A DNA stretch of 64,000 nt from Dipteris shenzhenensis (taxonomy: Eukaryota; Polypodiophyta; Polypodiopsida; Gleicheniales): NCBI GenBank assembly GCA_047967505.1, contig CM106540.1; one strand, given 5' to 3'. The notes under the pieces were generated by a model. That model searched no databases, was not told the origin of the DNA, and saw only the letters and a program-made list of their open reading frames with translations. Each line of letters opens with the position of its first letter. Position 1 is the stretch's first letter. A program made the position numbers and the translations under genes. Of the stretch, positions 44,380 to 56,629 are shown piece by piece.

Positions 44380-45698
44380 ATAGAGTTGCCTTACCCATCA
44401 CGACAGTGGCTTTTCTAGTGGTATAACAATAGATTGTGACTTATACCTTCATCATCTGATATTTGCTCCTCCTTTATAGCTCCTGGGACAAGTCCATAGT
44501 GAATTACCTCTTCGCTTGATGATAAAGTGGAAGAGCTCTTCTCTACCGCCACTACATGTGGCTGCTCACTGAACACCACATCATGGCTTGCTATGATCTT
44601 CTTTGCCTCTCAATCATACAACTTATAGGCTTTCTTCTCATCACAATAGCCTAAAAAGATACATTTGGTGCTTTTTGGTTGTAGCTTGTTTCTCTCTTTG
44701 TCTGGTACATGCGCATAGCATTCACACCCAAACTTTCTGAAATGGGAGACATATGGCTTCTTACTGCCACTGTAAGCCTCATATGGTGTTTTACCTTTGA
44801 GTGCCTTTGTACTATGATTAAGGATGTAAACCGCAGTATTGATAGCCTCAGCCCAAAAGTGGTTTGGCAGTCCAACACCTTTCAACATACACCTCCCCAT
44901 CTCCCCACGATGGTCCGCATTCGGCATTCAACAACTGAATTTTGCTGAGGCATATGTGGTGTCGTCATTTGTCACTTGATCCCTTTGCTCTTGCAAAAAT
45001 CTCCAAACTCTGTAGAAACAAACTCACCACCACCATCCGATTTGATTTTCTTCACTTTTCTCCCTGTTTCATTTTCAACAGGCTATAGCCATTCTTTCAA
45101 TTTACCAAAAGCTTGAGCCTTTTCACGAAGAAAGTACACCCACATCTTCCTTCTATAGTCATTGACAATCAATTAAAAATAGGAAGATCCCTCGAAGGCC
45201 TGTGTAGGCATCTTATTGCACAAGTCAACATGCACCAACTCTAGAGGAGCGTTTGCTCTATTCTTGCTTTCTTGTGGGAATGCCTTTCTTTGTTGCTTGC
45301 CCATCATGCAACCTTCACACGGTTCTTTGATTTCTGCTAGTGTAGATAAGTGAGCAGCCAAACCTTGCTTTTGCATCTCCTTCAATGCCGAATCTTTCAT
45401 GCCAAAGTCTACTTGTGCCCACTCCAGTGGTGGCTGTAAGAGCACTTAGCTCATACAGGTTGTTTCTCCTTACTCCTATGCCAACATGATTGCTAGCACT
45501 ATCCATAATTTTTACTCATGTCTTGTTGAACTTCACCTCATGGTCAAGGTTAGTTATGGAAGCAACTGATAGCAAATTTCTCTTGATTTGTGGAACATAC
45601 AGCACATTAGATAGTTTCTTAACATCTCCATTTACAGAAACAAATGAAACCATACCTGTGCCCTCAATACAACATTTTGCATTATTACGAACCGTCAT
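44380..45698 (-). pseudogene. Copia-D1 pre-integrase and integrase
   Basis: Reading minus, 45698-45516 holds the segment after protease (VLYVPQIKRNLLSV). Next is the HERFG...CEGCMMGKQ zinc-binding region (45445-45300), LELVHVDL, then KSDGGGEF near 45030 and the GKTPYEAYSG...GCECYAHVPD...CIFLGYC C-terminal region (44927-44610). Readable sequence continues to about 44400 (IIASHDVVFSEQ). Several stops and frameshifts occur. RT and RNase H are missing. The left edge against the plus-strand gypsy is not sharp (44350-44440). Confidence 0.8.
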
Positions 45699-45714
45699 GG
45701 TGATGGGTTCCTAT

Positions 45715-46676
45715 TAATCTTGGATGGAACAATATAGACCCTTCTTGTAGGTCATGTGATAGGAGGCACCACTATCCAACACCCATGAATCAATGGTTGA
45801 AGCTTCTTGAATTGAGGACCACTCTTCCTCAATGGCCAGAAATAGATCCAACTCTACTTCCACTGTGTTAGCTGTCTCTTTCCCCTTATTTGTCTTTTTT
45901 TGGGTACCATTCTTTTCATCTGCTATCTTGACCCAGCAATCTGCAATCACATGGCCCTTCTTCTTGCAGTAGAAGCATTCTCTTTGAAACTTCTTCTTGC
46001 CGCCCTTCTTCTTTTTGTCACCACTAGTAGAGAACTCACCTTTGGTGGAGGAACCACCTTTGACTTTCGTAGTGGTAGAGAACGCAGCATCCCCATTGAC
46101 ACCTCCATCTTGAGCTTTAAGCTTCAATTCCTTCTCCATAAGTAAAGCACAAAACTCCTCAGATGACAATGGTTGGGGTCTCACCTGAGTGTTAAGCATT
46201 GTTACTAGTCCATCATACCTTGGTGGACATATCTGGAGACACCGCCGAGCTAGCTCTTTGCTAGTCTTTTGTATCCCAGAACCAGCCATTTGGTCATGTA
46301 GATTTTTGATTCGAGTTATGAACACCTCCTCTGTCTCTCCTTGCTTGATTTTGCATCTCATACTGACTCTTCAATATGCTCCAGGCCACAGTTGCCTTAG
46401 ATGTACATGCTGAATCAAGCTAAAAACACTATTAGTAGTACTTGTAACCAGGGCACATAGAGCATCTGTGTTCGTGCATTTCCAAGCTTGTAGAAGGTCA
46501 GCATTAGGAGGTATCATACTCGCTGGGTCAGGAGTTCCTTGTGGTTCTGGGTCAATCCCTAGTACTGTCTCCAAAAGCACATATGAATCCAGAATAGTAG
46601 TAATTTTAAACTTCCACAGAGTGTAGTTCGTACCATCTAGCTTGCCTTCGGTGAAGGCTGGTGGGTGAATCCTCAA
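45715..46676 (-). pseudogene. Copia-D1 gag and protease start
   Basis: The minus-strand gag opens with FTEGKLDGTNYTLWKFKI. A shift near 46370 leads into the main frame (46361-45714). That frame carries KIKQGETEEVFITRI, a Lys-rich stretch, the CCHC knuckle CFYCKKKGHVIADC near 45980 and the protease motif D-S-G-A-S near 45775. No ATG gives a full-length gag, so the start is unclear. The sequence is very close to D2 (48981-49991), which retains a piece near 49560-49690 that D1 lacks. Confidence 0.85.
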
Positions 46677-46800
46677 TGCCTAGACTGTTGGTGCAGCATA
46701 ATAGCAGCTCTGCTGACTCGAGCCGCTTCCTGTTGCCATCACTCCATATGCTATTGAAGCCCTTGCCTCTCTTCTATTCTTCGATCCTTAGAGCCGCCTG

Positions 46801-46813
46801 GGCTCTAATACCA
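46801..46813 (-). other. Primer-binding site of copia-D1
   Basis: The minus strand reads TGGTATTAGAGCC immediately after the LTR, one mismatch from the Met-tRNA site. Confidence 0.8.
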
Positions 46814-47464
46814 TGTTAAATTACACGGCGCAGTGGAACAAAAAGTGAACAAAGAATAGAGAGTTCACAACAAACTAGAGAGGAACAAAATTTTTCTTCA
46901 ATACTAATGTAGTACAGATGATGGCTCCATCCACATGTGCACTCCCACAATGGAGCTTAGATGGCAATCTAGACAGATACTAGGTGAAGAGCTACTAGCT
47001 AGAAGATTTGATCTGATTTGAACTGATCTGATACAATGGAATGGGGAGGTCGCCTCTTTATAGCTATGAGGGCGGTAGTTGGATCAACCTAGTCGGTGGA
47101 GTCGACTAGTCAACCTAGTCGGTGGATTCAACTATTCGTCCATGGAATATTCAAGGAATATTTCCTATACCATCGCCTCAGGGGCTCTCACCCCCAAACC
47201 CCCACTAGGGGCTTGCTAGCCCCACTAGGACCCCCCAGTTGGGGGCTAGCTGGCCCCCAAGCCCCAACAAGAATAAGGGGCTCCCACATAATCACCTTTT
47301 TAGCATCAACGGTCTCATTGATAGACCTCATTTGACATGCAAGTCAGGATCCATCCAGTGTCCCGAGCTCACACATGGCTTCTCCTCATATGGGGGCCTC
47401 ACAACTTGAGCACCTTGGACCACTGGTGGTTACCAGGAGGGTGGGGAATTGAGGATATCTAACA
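46814..47464 (-). repeat. Copia-D LTR shared by D1 and D2
   Basis: It begins TGTTAAATTAC and ends TCTAACA (plus strand), 651 bases. D1's primer site lies on one side. On the other side, D2's RNase H end and a six-base purine tract (CCCCCC on plus, 47465-47470) abut it. It can therefore act as 5' LTR for D1 and 3' LTR for D2. It contains a TATAAAGAGG box on the minus strand (47057-47062) and a C/G-rich block near 47180-47270 with short inverted repeats. Confidence 0.85.
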
Positions 47465-47493
47465 CCCCCCATCAATGTCCACCCGTAGGTGAA

Positions 47494-47737
47494 CTACCTT
47501 CTCGGCCCAATGCCGAGTCTTTGAAGATCATCTTGAAGCTGATCCTTCTCAAGTGGCTTGGTGAAGATATCTGCTCCATTTTTCTCTATTGGAGAATAGA
47601 CCAATTCCCCGTCCTCGATCAAATCACGCACATAGTGATACTGAATCTCTATATGTTTTGTGCGCACATGAAACATTGGATTTTTAGCAATGGCCATGCA
47701 ACTTTGATTGTCGCACCTCACCACTCGTGCGGTGCCA
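47494..47737 (-). pseudogene. Copia-D2 RNase H C-terminal fragment
   Basis: Minus-strand open frame 47724-47494: RCDNQSCMAIAKNPMFHVRTKHIE, YHYVRDLI and ADIFTKPL, the conserved end of copia RNase H. It ends 30 bases before the LTR, as in an intact element. On the upstream side it is fused to an LTR fragment at about 47738. Confidence 0.85.
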
Positions 47738-48189
47738 TAGTGGAGCTTAGATGGTGATCTAGACAGATACTAGGTGAAGAGCTACTAGCTGGATGATGTG
47801 ATTTGATCTAAACTGATATGATACAATGGACTAGGGAGGTTGCCTCTTTATAGCTATGAGGGTGGTAGTCGGTGGAATCGACTAGTCAACCTAGTCGATG
47901 GAGCTGACTAGTCATCCATGGAATATTCCTTATATTGTCGCCTCAGGGGCTCTCGCCCTTGAACCCCCATTAGGGAGGTTGTTGGCCCCCCGTGGACCCC
48001 CTAGGTGGGAGCCAGCTGGCCCCCAGGCCCCAGTAAGAGTAAGGGGCTCCCACACAATCACCTTTCTACCATCAATGGTCTCATTGATAGACCTCATTTG
48101 ACATGCAAGTCAAGATCCATCCAGTGTCCCGGGCTCACACATGGCTTCTCCTGATATGGGGCTCTTACAACTTGAGCATTTTGGACCAC
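47738..48189 (-). repeat. Internal copia-D LTR fragment
   Basis: It matches the D LTRs from TGGAGCTTAGATGG to CATTTTGGACCACT but lacks both LTR ends. It is joined abruptly to RNase H on one side and integrase on the other, so it arose by recombination rather than insertion. Confidence 0.8.
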
Positions 48190-48640
48190 TTGTCTGCATT
48201 CGGCGTTCAACAACTAAATTTTGCTGAGGTGTATGTGGTGTTGTCATTTGTCGCTTGATCCCTTTGCTCTTGCAAAAATCTCCAAACTCTATAGAAATAA
48301 ACTCACCACCACCATTTGATTTGATTTTCTTCACTTTTCTTCCTATTTCATTTTCAACAAGCTATAGCCATTCTTTCAATTTACCAAAAGCTTGAGCCTT
48401 TTCGCAAAGAAAGTACACCCACATCTTCTCGTTGACAATCAATTAAAAATAGGAAGATCCCCCCAAGGCCTGTGTAGGCATCTTACCGTACAAGTCAACA
48501 TGCACCAACTCTAGAGGAGCGTTTGCTCTATTCTTGCTTTCTTGTGGGAATGCCTTTCTTTGTTGCTTGCCCATCATGCAACCTTCACACAGTTCTTTGA
48601 TTTCTACTGCTGGAGGTAAGTGAGCAACCATACATTGCTT
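48190..48640 (-). pseudogene. Copia-D2 integrase fragment
   Basis: The minus strand holds CEGCMMGKQ and LELVHVDLYGK (48631-48443), then KSNGGGEFISIEF and TTPHTPQQN (48334-48200). It stops at about 48190, before the catalytic glutamate region is complete, where LTR sequence starts. It is nearly the same as D1 45000-45350. Confidence 0.8.
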
Positions 48641-49991
48641 CTACATCTCCTTCAGTGCCAAATCTTTCGTGCCAAAGTCCACTTGTGCCCACTCCAGCGG
48701 TTGCTGTAAGAGCACTTAGCACATACAGGTTGTTCCTTCTTACTCCTGTGCCAACAAGATTGCTAGCACTATCCAAAATCTTTGCTCCTATCTTATTGAA
48801 CCTCACCTCATGGTCAAGGTCAGTTATGGAAGTAACTGATAGCAAATTTCTCTTGATTTGTGGAACATATAGCACATTAGATAGTTTCTTAACATCTCCA
48901 TTTATAGAAACAAATGAAACCGTACCTATACCCTCAATACGGCATTTTGCATTATTACCAACCGTCATAGTGATGGGTTCCTATTGAGGCTGCATAGAAC
49001 AATATAGACTCTTCTTGTAGGTCATGTGATAGGAGGCACCACTATCCAACACCCATGAATCAGTGGTTGAAGCTTCTTGAACTGAGGAACACTCTTTCTC
49101 AATTGCCAGAATTAGATCCAACTCTGCTTCCACTATGTTAGTTGTCTCTTTCCCCTTATGTGTCTTCTTCAGGGTACCATTCTTTGCATTTGCTTTGTTG
49201 ACCTGGCAATTTGTAATCACATGGCCCTTCTTCTTGTAGTAGAAGCATTCTCCCTGAAACTTCTTCTTGTTGCCCTTCTTCTTTTTGTCACCACTAGTAG
49301 AGAACTCACCTTTGGTGGAGGAACCACCTTTGCCTTTCGCAGTGGTAGAGAACGCAGCATCCCCATTGCCGCCTCCATCTTGAGCTTTAAGCCTCAATTC
49401 CTCCTCCATAAGTAAGGCATAGAACTCCTCAAATGACAATGGTTGGGGTCTCACCTGAGTGTTAAGCGCTGTTACTAGTCCATCAAACCTTGGTGGACAT
49501 ATCCGGAGACACCGCCGAGCTAGCTCTTCGCTAGTCTTTTGTATCCCAAAACCAGCCATCTAGTCACGCAGATTGTTGATTTGGGTTATGAATGCCTCTG
49601 CTATCTCTCCTTCATTAAACTTCTCAGCTGCGAGTTGATTCTCCAGGTTCTGGATCCTTGTCTAATTTCATGTCTCATACTGACTCTTCAATATGTTCCA
49701 GGCCACAGATGCCTTAGATGTATGCTGAATCAAGCTCAAAACACTATTAGTAGTACTTGTAACCAGGGCACACAGAGGATCTGAGTTCCTACATTTCCAA
49801 GCTCATAGAAGGTTGACATTAGAAGATATCATTCTCACTGGGTCGGGGGTTCCTTGTGGTTCTGGGTCAATCCCTAGTACTATCTCCAAAAGCTCATATG
49901 AATCTAGAATAGCAGTAATTTTAAACTTCCACAGAGTGTAGTTCGTACCATCTAGCTTGCCTTTGGTGAAGGCTAGTGGGCGAATCCTCAA
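48585..49991 (-). pseudogene. Copia-D2 gag, protease and pre-integrase
   Basis: Gag fragments at 49991-49803 (FTKGKLDGTNYTLWKFKI) and 49559-48981 carry a zinc knuckle in which the second Cys is Tyr (CFYYKKKGHVITNC), so metal binding is probably lost. D-S-G-A-S lies near 49043. The segment 48968-48585 has SNVLYVPQIKRNLLSV. Frameshifts separate the pieces. It parallels D1 throughout. Confidence 0.85.
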
Positions 49992-50129
49992 TGCCTAGAT
50001 TGTTGGTGCAGCACAGCAGCAGCTCTGTTGAACTCGAGCTGCTTCCTATTGCCATCACTCCATATGCTATTGAAGCCCTTGCCTCTCTTGTATTCTTCGA
50101 TCCTTAGAGCCGCTTGGGCTAAGATACCA

Positions 50130-50764
50130 TGTTAAATTACATGGCGCAGTGGAACCGAAACTAAACAAAGAATAGAGAGTACATAGCAAACTAGAGAGGA
50201 ACAAAATTTTCCTTCAATACTGATGTAGTACTGATGATGGCTCTGTCCACCTGTGTGCTCCCACAATGGAGCTTAGATGGCGATCTAGACAGATACTAGG
50301 TGAAGAGTTACTATCTAGGAGATCTGATCTGCTATGAACTGATTTGATACAATGGACTGGGGAGGTCACCTCTTTATAGCTATGAGGGTGATAGCTAGAT
50401 CAACCTAGTCGGTGTCAACCTAGTCAGTGGAACCGACTAGTCATCCATGGGATATTCAAGGAATATTCCCTATACCATCGCCTTGGGGGCTCTCGCCCCT
50501 GAACCCCCACTAGGAGCTCGTTGGCCCCCTTGGGACCCCCAGTTGGGTGCTAGCTGGCCCCTAGGCCCCAGCATGAATAAGGGGCTCCCACACAATCACC
50601 TTTCTACCATCAACGGTCTCATTGATAGACCTCATTTGACATGCAAGTCACCATCCAGTGTCCTGGGCTCACACATGGCTTCTCCTCATATGGGGGCCTT
50701 ACAACTTGAGCACCTTGGACCACTGGGGGTTACTGGGAGGGTGGGGCATTGAGCATATCTAACA
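50130..50764 (-). repeat. Copia-D2 5' LTR
   Basis: It begins TGTTAAATTAC and ends TCTAACA, 635 bases. A decayed primer site (TGGTATCTTAGCC on minus) lies next to it. It has the same C/G-rich block and TATA-like word as the other D LTRs. Confidence 0.85.
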
Positions 50765-50779
50765 TGTTCGCCACCAATG

Positions 50780-52837
50780 AATAGTGTGATGACTACTTCA
50801 AGAAAGATGCCTACTCCACCACCCAAGACTATTTGATTAGTAAAGCAGGTGATAAGGGCCAGTGCAAGTATCTTCCCTTCATCTCTGAGTTCATTAGATT
50901 GAAGAAGGCAATGGGATATGTTTCTCATATGTTCGTGGCTTGCACAACAGCTATAATGGAGTTTGAGCAAATAGTGGATTGGCTCACTCCCTTTGCAAAG
51001 ACCATCGAACAACACTTGAAGGCAGTGGCTAGTGGCTAGAGTCATTCCCAAGTTGGTCCACATCTCTGCATCATCTACCATTGTTTGATCTCTTGGTGAA
51101 GTGCCTTACCCTAGTTTTGAGTCTGAGGAGCAAAATGACACAGGGTTGTTCACACTCAGGAAATGCAAGCGACAAGAACATGGTGAAAGCTCTTGGGCAC
51201 ATTCATTTTTCCAGGGAGCACACAAGAGAAAGAATTGATCATGAGGGTCCTGAGTACGAGGAGTCTTAGTATCAAGAGATCAAAGATAAATAGCAAGGGT
51301 CTCAACATGAGACAAAAGATGAACAGGGGATGCTCGCAAGGGCAAGATGTCAAGCTGGAAGGGACATTATAGCAAGTAGACCTGGTACCTACAATTGTAG
51401 TTGAAGGACCTCGAATAGAGGAGTTGAAGGTAGAGCACCTCGCCTCTTCCTCGGCAATGAATCAAGACACTACCTCCACATTCTTCCCTTATCCCCCATA
51501 GCTATTCCTTTTAATACCCCGTCCTGTTGAATACCTACCAATCGACCCCCTACTTCAAAATAGGGTTCAAGAAACAGAGACCATTGAGGAGCAATGGAAG
51601 ACCCTTAGGGAGAATATGTGACTAGTAGTTCATGGCCTTGACTGCTAGTTAAGAATTCGCTCCCTCCACAGGTACTTGCACATAATATCTTTGTGCAAAT
51701 GAAGTACTAGGAGAAAATGGTCACCTTTTTTCGAGAGTAGTTGGACGTTTTGAAGGCTGACCACTCGATTGTTTTCACTAAAAGAAATGACCTTCTGATG
51801 CTGCTCAATGACAAAAGAACAATCTGTGACTGAAGTCATTACTCTCTAAAAGGAAAAGGCAGACCTCATATTAGTCGAACACTAGGGCCTACAACAAGAG
51901 GGTAAACGGGTACATAGGTCAAGGGCTGGACTGATCATGTATGAGCAAGCCTTGAGATCAGAGTTGGCACCGATGACAAAGGAGATTACTCAACTCAAGG
52001 AGTAGCCAATTCTATCTACTCATGACTAGAGGATGAAATGGTTGAAATAGCACTTTGGGCTAAGAATGACAAGCTCTAAGGTGAGCTCAAGGAACTTGTT
52101 TAACTCCACACTCAAAATGAGAATTTAGCAAAACACATAAAGTAGTATTAGCAGCTCCAATATCTTCTTTTTTGACTGCAAGTCCAAACCAGCATCCCTG
52201 AAAGCAGCCGCAGCTTTGAGAACTTGGTGATGGAGACTTTTAGCAGGGAAAGGCATCTAGGTTACTGCTTCGCACTCTAGAAGTCGACCTTCTGTTTAGA
52301 AGATAACAACAAGTTCGATGAACACTGCGATGATTGAGAGAACAAAAGTAGAGGACATGGCCCAAACCCTCATCACCCTCAATCGAGAATAGGTACAGGT
52401 GGAGAACCTGTGGAGAGATACCATGATAAATAAATAGACCTTGAGCCCATATGTTGTAGTTTGGGTATTCAAGTGTCCCTGACCAATTTTGTTGGGTTCG
52501 AGCTAGTTGATAAGGGTGTGCAAATAAGTTTGACTCATTTTGAACAGGCCGAGATGGATACGATAGAGGTGGAACCCATTTTGTATGATGCTATTCCTCT
52601 TGACCAATACACTACTACAATGACTCATAGGGTACCATTCCACACCATGACCTCATCATTCGGCATGAAGCAAGTACACCTTTAGCTCAACCTCCATTAC
52701 ATGCACAACTCAGGATGGTACACTCCTATTATCTCAGTTCATGATCATGCCTTGAGAAATTTTGAGCTTTACATTAGGGATCGCACAGTATGGTAGCAAA
52801 GCATGTTTCAGGCAGAGCACAGAGGGATTGCCGAGAA
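50780..52837 (+). pseudogene. Unidentified decayed coding region (left part)
   Basis: Plus-strand frames can be followed with interruptions: 50833-51039 (Lys/Leu-rich, ending HLKAVASG), a Glu/Lys-rich zone near 51160-51500, a Gln/Glu-rich helical-looking zone near 51700-52450, and 52461-52685 with VEPILYDAIPLDQYTTT. From 52740 the frame reads HDHALRNFELYIRDRTVW, stop, then FQAEHRGIAEKN up to the copia-C insertion. The same frame resumes at 58346. I recognise no family. Stops near 51040, 51630, 52080 and 52794 show decay. Confidence 0.35.
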
Positions 52838-52842
52838 GAATA

Positions 52843-53194
52843 TGTGAAGATAGTGGGAGAGAGGGAAGGAGTCTCACTTGTGGCTTTCTCACATACACAA
52901 TGGGGGAATACACACAAAGGTGGAGGCTGAAAACAGTTTTTCTCTTCTTAGTTGTGAAAGCCAAAAGAACTCAAGTACAAAGAAATAGAAGAACCCTATA
53001 TGTGGGTCTCAAACCAAACTCAACTAACTAAGGTGGCATACTAACTGAGCCACAAACTAGAGTAGATAAGGATAGTTGTCATCCAGCTATTATTCATGGC
53101 TGGTGTACCAACCGCATCTCTAGCTAACAAGTCGGTGACATAAATACACAACGGTCACCCTGGCATATTGCGAGTGGAGCTCGATATCTCAACA
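52843..53194 (-). repeat. 3' LTR of copia-C
   Basis: 352 bases, TGTGAAG...CAACA on plus. The minus-strand purine tract (53195-53205) precedes it in element orientation. Confidence 0.95.
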
Positions 53195-53199
53195 CTCCC

Positions 53200-55120
53200 C
53201 CTCGAGCTCAATCCCAATTCTTGCACACCAAGCAAGTCTCTGAACTTGCGCAGCTTCTCTGTGCCCAGTGCCTTCGTGAATATGTCAGCTACCTGATCCT
53301 CTATGCTGACATAAGCTAGATCAATAAGACCTAGTAAAACCTTCTCCCGCACATAGTGATAATGCGCTTCAATGTGCTTTGTTCTAGCATGAAAGACTGG
53401 GTTATTTGCCAAGTGTAAATTGCTCATGTTGTCATAATAAATGACAACTGGCCCATTTGTAGACTGATGCATATCATAAAGTAGCTTATGCAACCAAGCT
53501 ACCTCACATGCATCCATTGCTGCACCCCTGTACTCAGCCTCTGTGCTCGACAAGGCAACTGTAGGCTGTTTCTTACTGCTCCAAGTGACTGCAACACTCC
53601 CAAAAGAGAACACATATCCACTGGTAGATCGTCTATCAGAAATACTACCAGCCCAATCAGCATCAGTGTATCCATGCAACTGTATCTGAACCCCAGCCTC
53701 ATAAAATAGTCCATACTACAATGTGGACTTCACATACCTGAGTATACGTCTAGCCGCATCTAAATGCGGTTTCCTTGGAGCCTGCATAAACTGACTTACC
53801 AATCCAACAGCATAGCTTAGATCTGGCCTGGTAATAGTCATATAAATCAAACTTCCTACTATGCGTCTGTACATAGTAGGGTCTTCCAAAAGCTCACCTG
53901 CATCTGTGCTCAGCTTCACATTTTGCTCCAAAGGAACTGAAATAGGCTTACAGCCTGTCATCCCATATTTGGATAGCATGTCCAATCATATTGCCTCTGT
54001 AAGAGCTGTATCCCACTTGGTGATCTAATCACCTCAATGCCCAAGAAATAACGCAACTCTCTCAAATCCTTCATCTCAAACTTCTGCCTCAATAGCATTT
54101 TCACATGAAGGATATCTTCATCACTATCACCTGTGATGATCAAATCATCAACATAAATGACAAGCAGCATAATACCTTTCTTTGTTTTTCTCACATAGAG
54201 TGAGAAATCTGCCTTGGAAATCTGAAAGCCAATAGTGACAAGATACTGTCCTATCTTGTCAGACCATGCTCTAGGTGCTTGCTTCAAGCCATACAAGGCT
54301 TTCTTCAACCTGCAAACCAACTTAGGATGAAGAGCATGAACATAACCTGGTGGCTACTCCATAAAGACCTCTTCTTGCAAATCACCATGCAAGAAGCATT
54401 CTTTACATCCATCTGATGTAAAGACCATCCCTTTGATGCAGCCATAGCAATGGCTGCTCTTACGGTTGCCATCCTTGCAACCGGACTGAAAGTTTCTTCA
54501 TAATCAATGCCATATGTCTGTGCATACCCCTTGACAACTAATCTTGCCTTGTATCTATTCACAGAACCATTTGCATTGTGCTTGATCTTATAAACCCACT
54601 TATAGCCAATTGCATTCTTGTCTTTAGGCAAAGGCACCGATTCCCATGTAGCATTTGCTTCCAAGGCATCCATTTCTTCATCCATGGCTTTCTCCCATTT
54701 TTCATTTCCCATGGCTTGCTCAAAAGAAGTGGGTTCTGGTTCCTGTATCACTTTGACCATATAGGCATAGTGAATGGCTATAAATCCATCATATTTCAGC
54801 CTATCCATAGGATACCTAACCCTGGTAGACCTGTGCAAAATAGGCTCACTTCTAGGTGCTCTCAAAACATCCCTGGTCTTCCTTACTCCAGGTGTAACAA
54901 TAGAAGGAATACCCAACTCATCATCAATGCTCTGTTTTGAGCCACTGGATTCACCATCCACATAAGAGTGACCTGCATTCACATCAAACATGGGCTGATC
55001 TACCTTCTCTTTTCCTTTTCGTGATACCTGCGTACCACTATCTGCATTGCTTTGAGGAGATTCTCCTGATCTCAATCTGCTTGTCCATGGCGAAGTATGT
55101 GAACCACTGCTAGAGAACAC
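53200..55120 (-). pseudogene. Copia-C reverse transcriptase and RNase H
   Basis: The minus strand reads from a linker rich in Ser (55120) through [37 protein letters not shown], a frameshift near 54390, KKALYGLKQAPRAW, the catalytic YVDD near 54150 and KFEMKDL. Another frameshift near 53980 precedes RPDLSYAVGLVSQF. RNase H has GYTDADWAG, SSTEAEYRGA, YYDNMSNLHLANNPVFHARTKHIE and ADIFTKAL, ending about 53155 inside the LTR start. Two frameshifts and a stop near 53712 prevent a full product. Confidence 0.9.
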
Positions 55121-55297
55121 TGTAGGTCCACTGATATTTTGTGATTGCTACTGTGAATTCTGTGCAGCATTAACATTTTGTGCATCCACATCAATCATCA
55201 CATTTACTGGTTTATACCAGCTGCTCATCTCATTAAAAATAACATCTCTGCTCACTGTAAACTTACGAGTAGAAGGGTTATAGCATCTATACCCTTT

Positions 55298-56628
55298 CTA
55301 CTGCAGAGAATAACCAATAAAGATGCACTTCTCAGCTTTTGGATCCAACTTGGACCTCAACTCATCTGGCACATGGACATAGGCAATGCAACCAAAAATT
55401 TTCAAATGAGAAATGTCTGGTTTTCTACCAGTATACATCTCCTCTAGCATCATGCCATGTATTGCTACAGTGGGAGTCGTGTTCATTATGTAAACTACTG
55501 TAGCAACTGCTTTAGCTCGATAATAATCTGGTAGATCTTTTTCATTTAGCATGGCCTAAGATACCTCTCCAATATGCCTGTTTTTCCTTTCTGCAAGTCC
55601 ATTTGGCTGTGGGGTATGACTGCATGAATATCGCTACTTTATGCCATGCTCCTGCAGGAACCTTGCAAACTCATTTGAGAGGTACTCTCCCCCTCCATCT
55701 GATCTTAGGCATTTTATTTGCAGGCTTGCTTCTTTTTCAACCATAGCTTTAAAAGCTTTGAAGTGCCCAAACACTTCACTTTTCTTTTTCATAAAATACA
55801 CCCAAAGTTTTCTGCTGAAGTCATCAATAAATGTGACAAAATAGTGACAGCCTCCAATAGATGCAGCTTTAGTAGTCCACACATCAGAGTGGATTAATTC
55901 CAATGGCCTTTTACTATCTTGAACATGCCTAGGAAATGGTTTCCTTGCCTATTTTCCAAATTGATAGGCTTCACAAAACTTATGCATTTCTGCAACCTTG
56001 AATTTAGGCAATCCTGCAACAATATTTTAGGCTTGCATTGATTTAAGTCGCTGTATATTAACATGACCAATGCGTCTATGCCAGATATCAATATTTGCAA
56101 CTACACCAGTCCCATGTGCAAACATTGCTGCACTCAATTTAGGCATGTCTGCATCCAACGTAAACATCCTGTCCTTCTTCTTTCCTTTTGCTATCAAGCG
56201 ACCGTTATTTTTCATATCCTCAACAAAACATCCATAAGATTAAATCTGACCTGCAAGCCCTGCTCAACCATTTAACCAACAGAAACCAGGTTCTTGGCGA
56301 TGTTCGGGACATGAAATACATAGGACAGGTATTTCTTTTTCCCATCCTGCATAGACAAAGGAATTTTACCAATCTGCACAATAGGATGTGCAGTATCATC
56401 ACCAGTCTCCACAAATCCTGGTTTTTCCATTTTCCTTGCATCCTGCATCCATTCTGCATGACCTGTCATGTGGTTTGAAGCACCTGAGTCAACATACCAC
56501 ACATCATTTCGTTCTTCTGCACTTGTCACGGAATTGGTCATATGCTGCACCATAAATAGATGCTCATTTCTGTCATCACCATGTCTACTGGAAGATGCAT
56601 AATTGCCTTGCTGCAATTTTCCATTCAT
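55298..56628 (-). pseudogene. Copia-C protease and integrase
   Basis: Protease has VDSGASNHMTG near 56480 and PNIAKNLVSVG at 56280. The pre-integrase segment (56215-56027) ends HRRIGHVNIQRL. Integrase has MELIHSDVW (55903), FVTFIDDFSRK, RSDGGGEYLS (about 55690) and, after a stop near 55634, NGLAERKNR with the catalytic Glu. The C-terminal FGCIAYVHVPD...CIFIGYS follows (55552-55298). Stops at about 56010 and 55634 and one after GYSLQ break it. Confidence 0.9.
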
Positions 56629-56629
56629 A

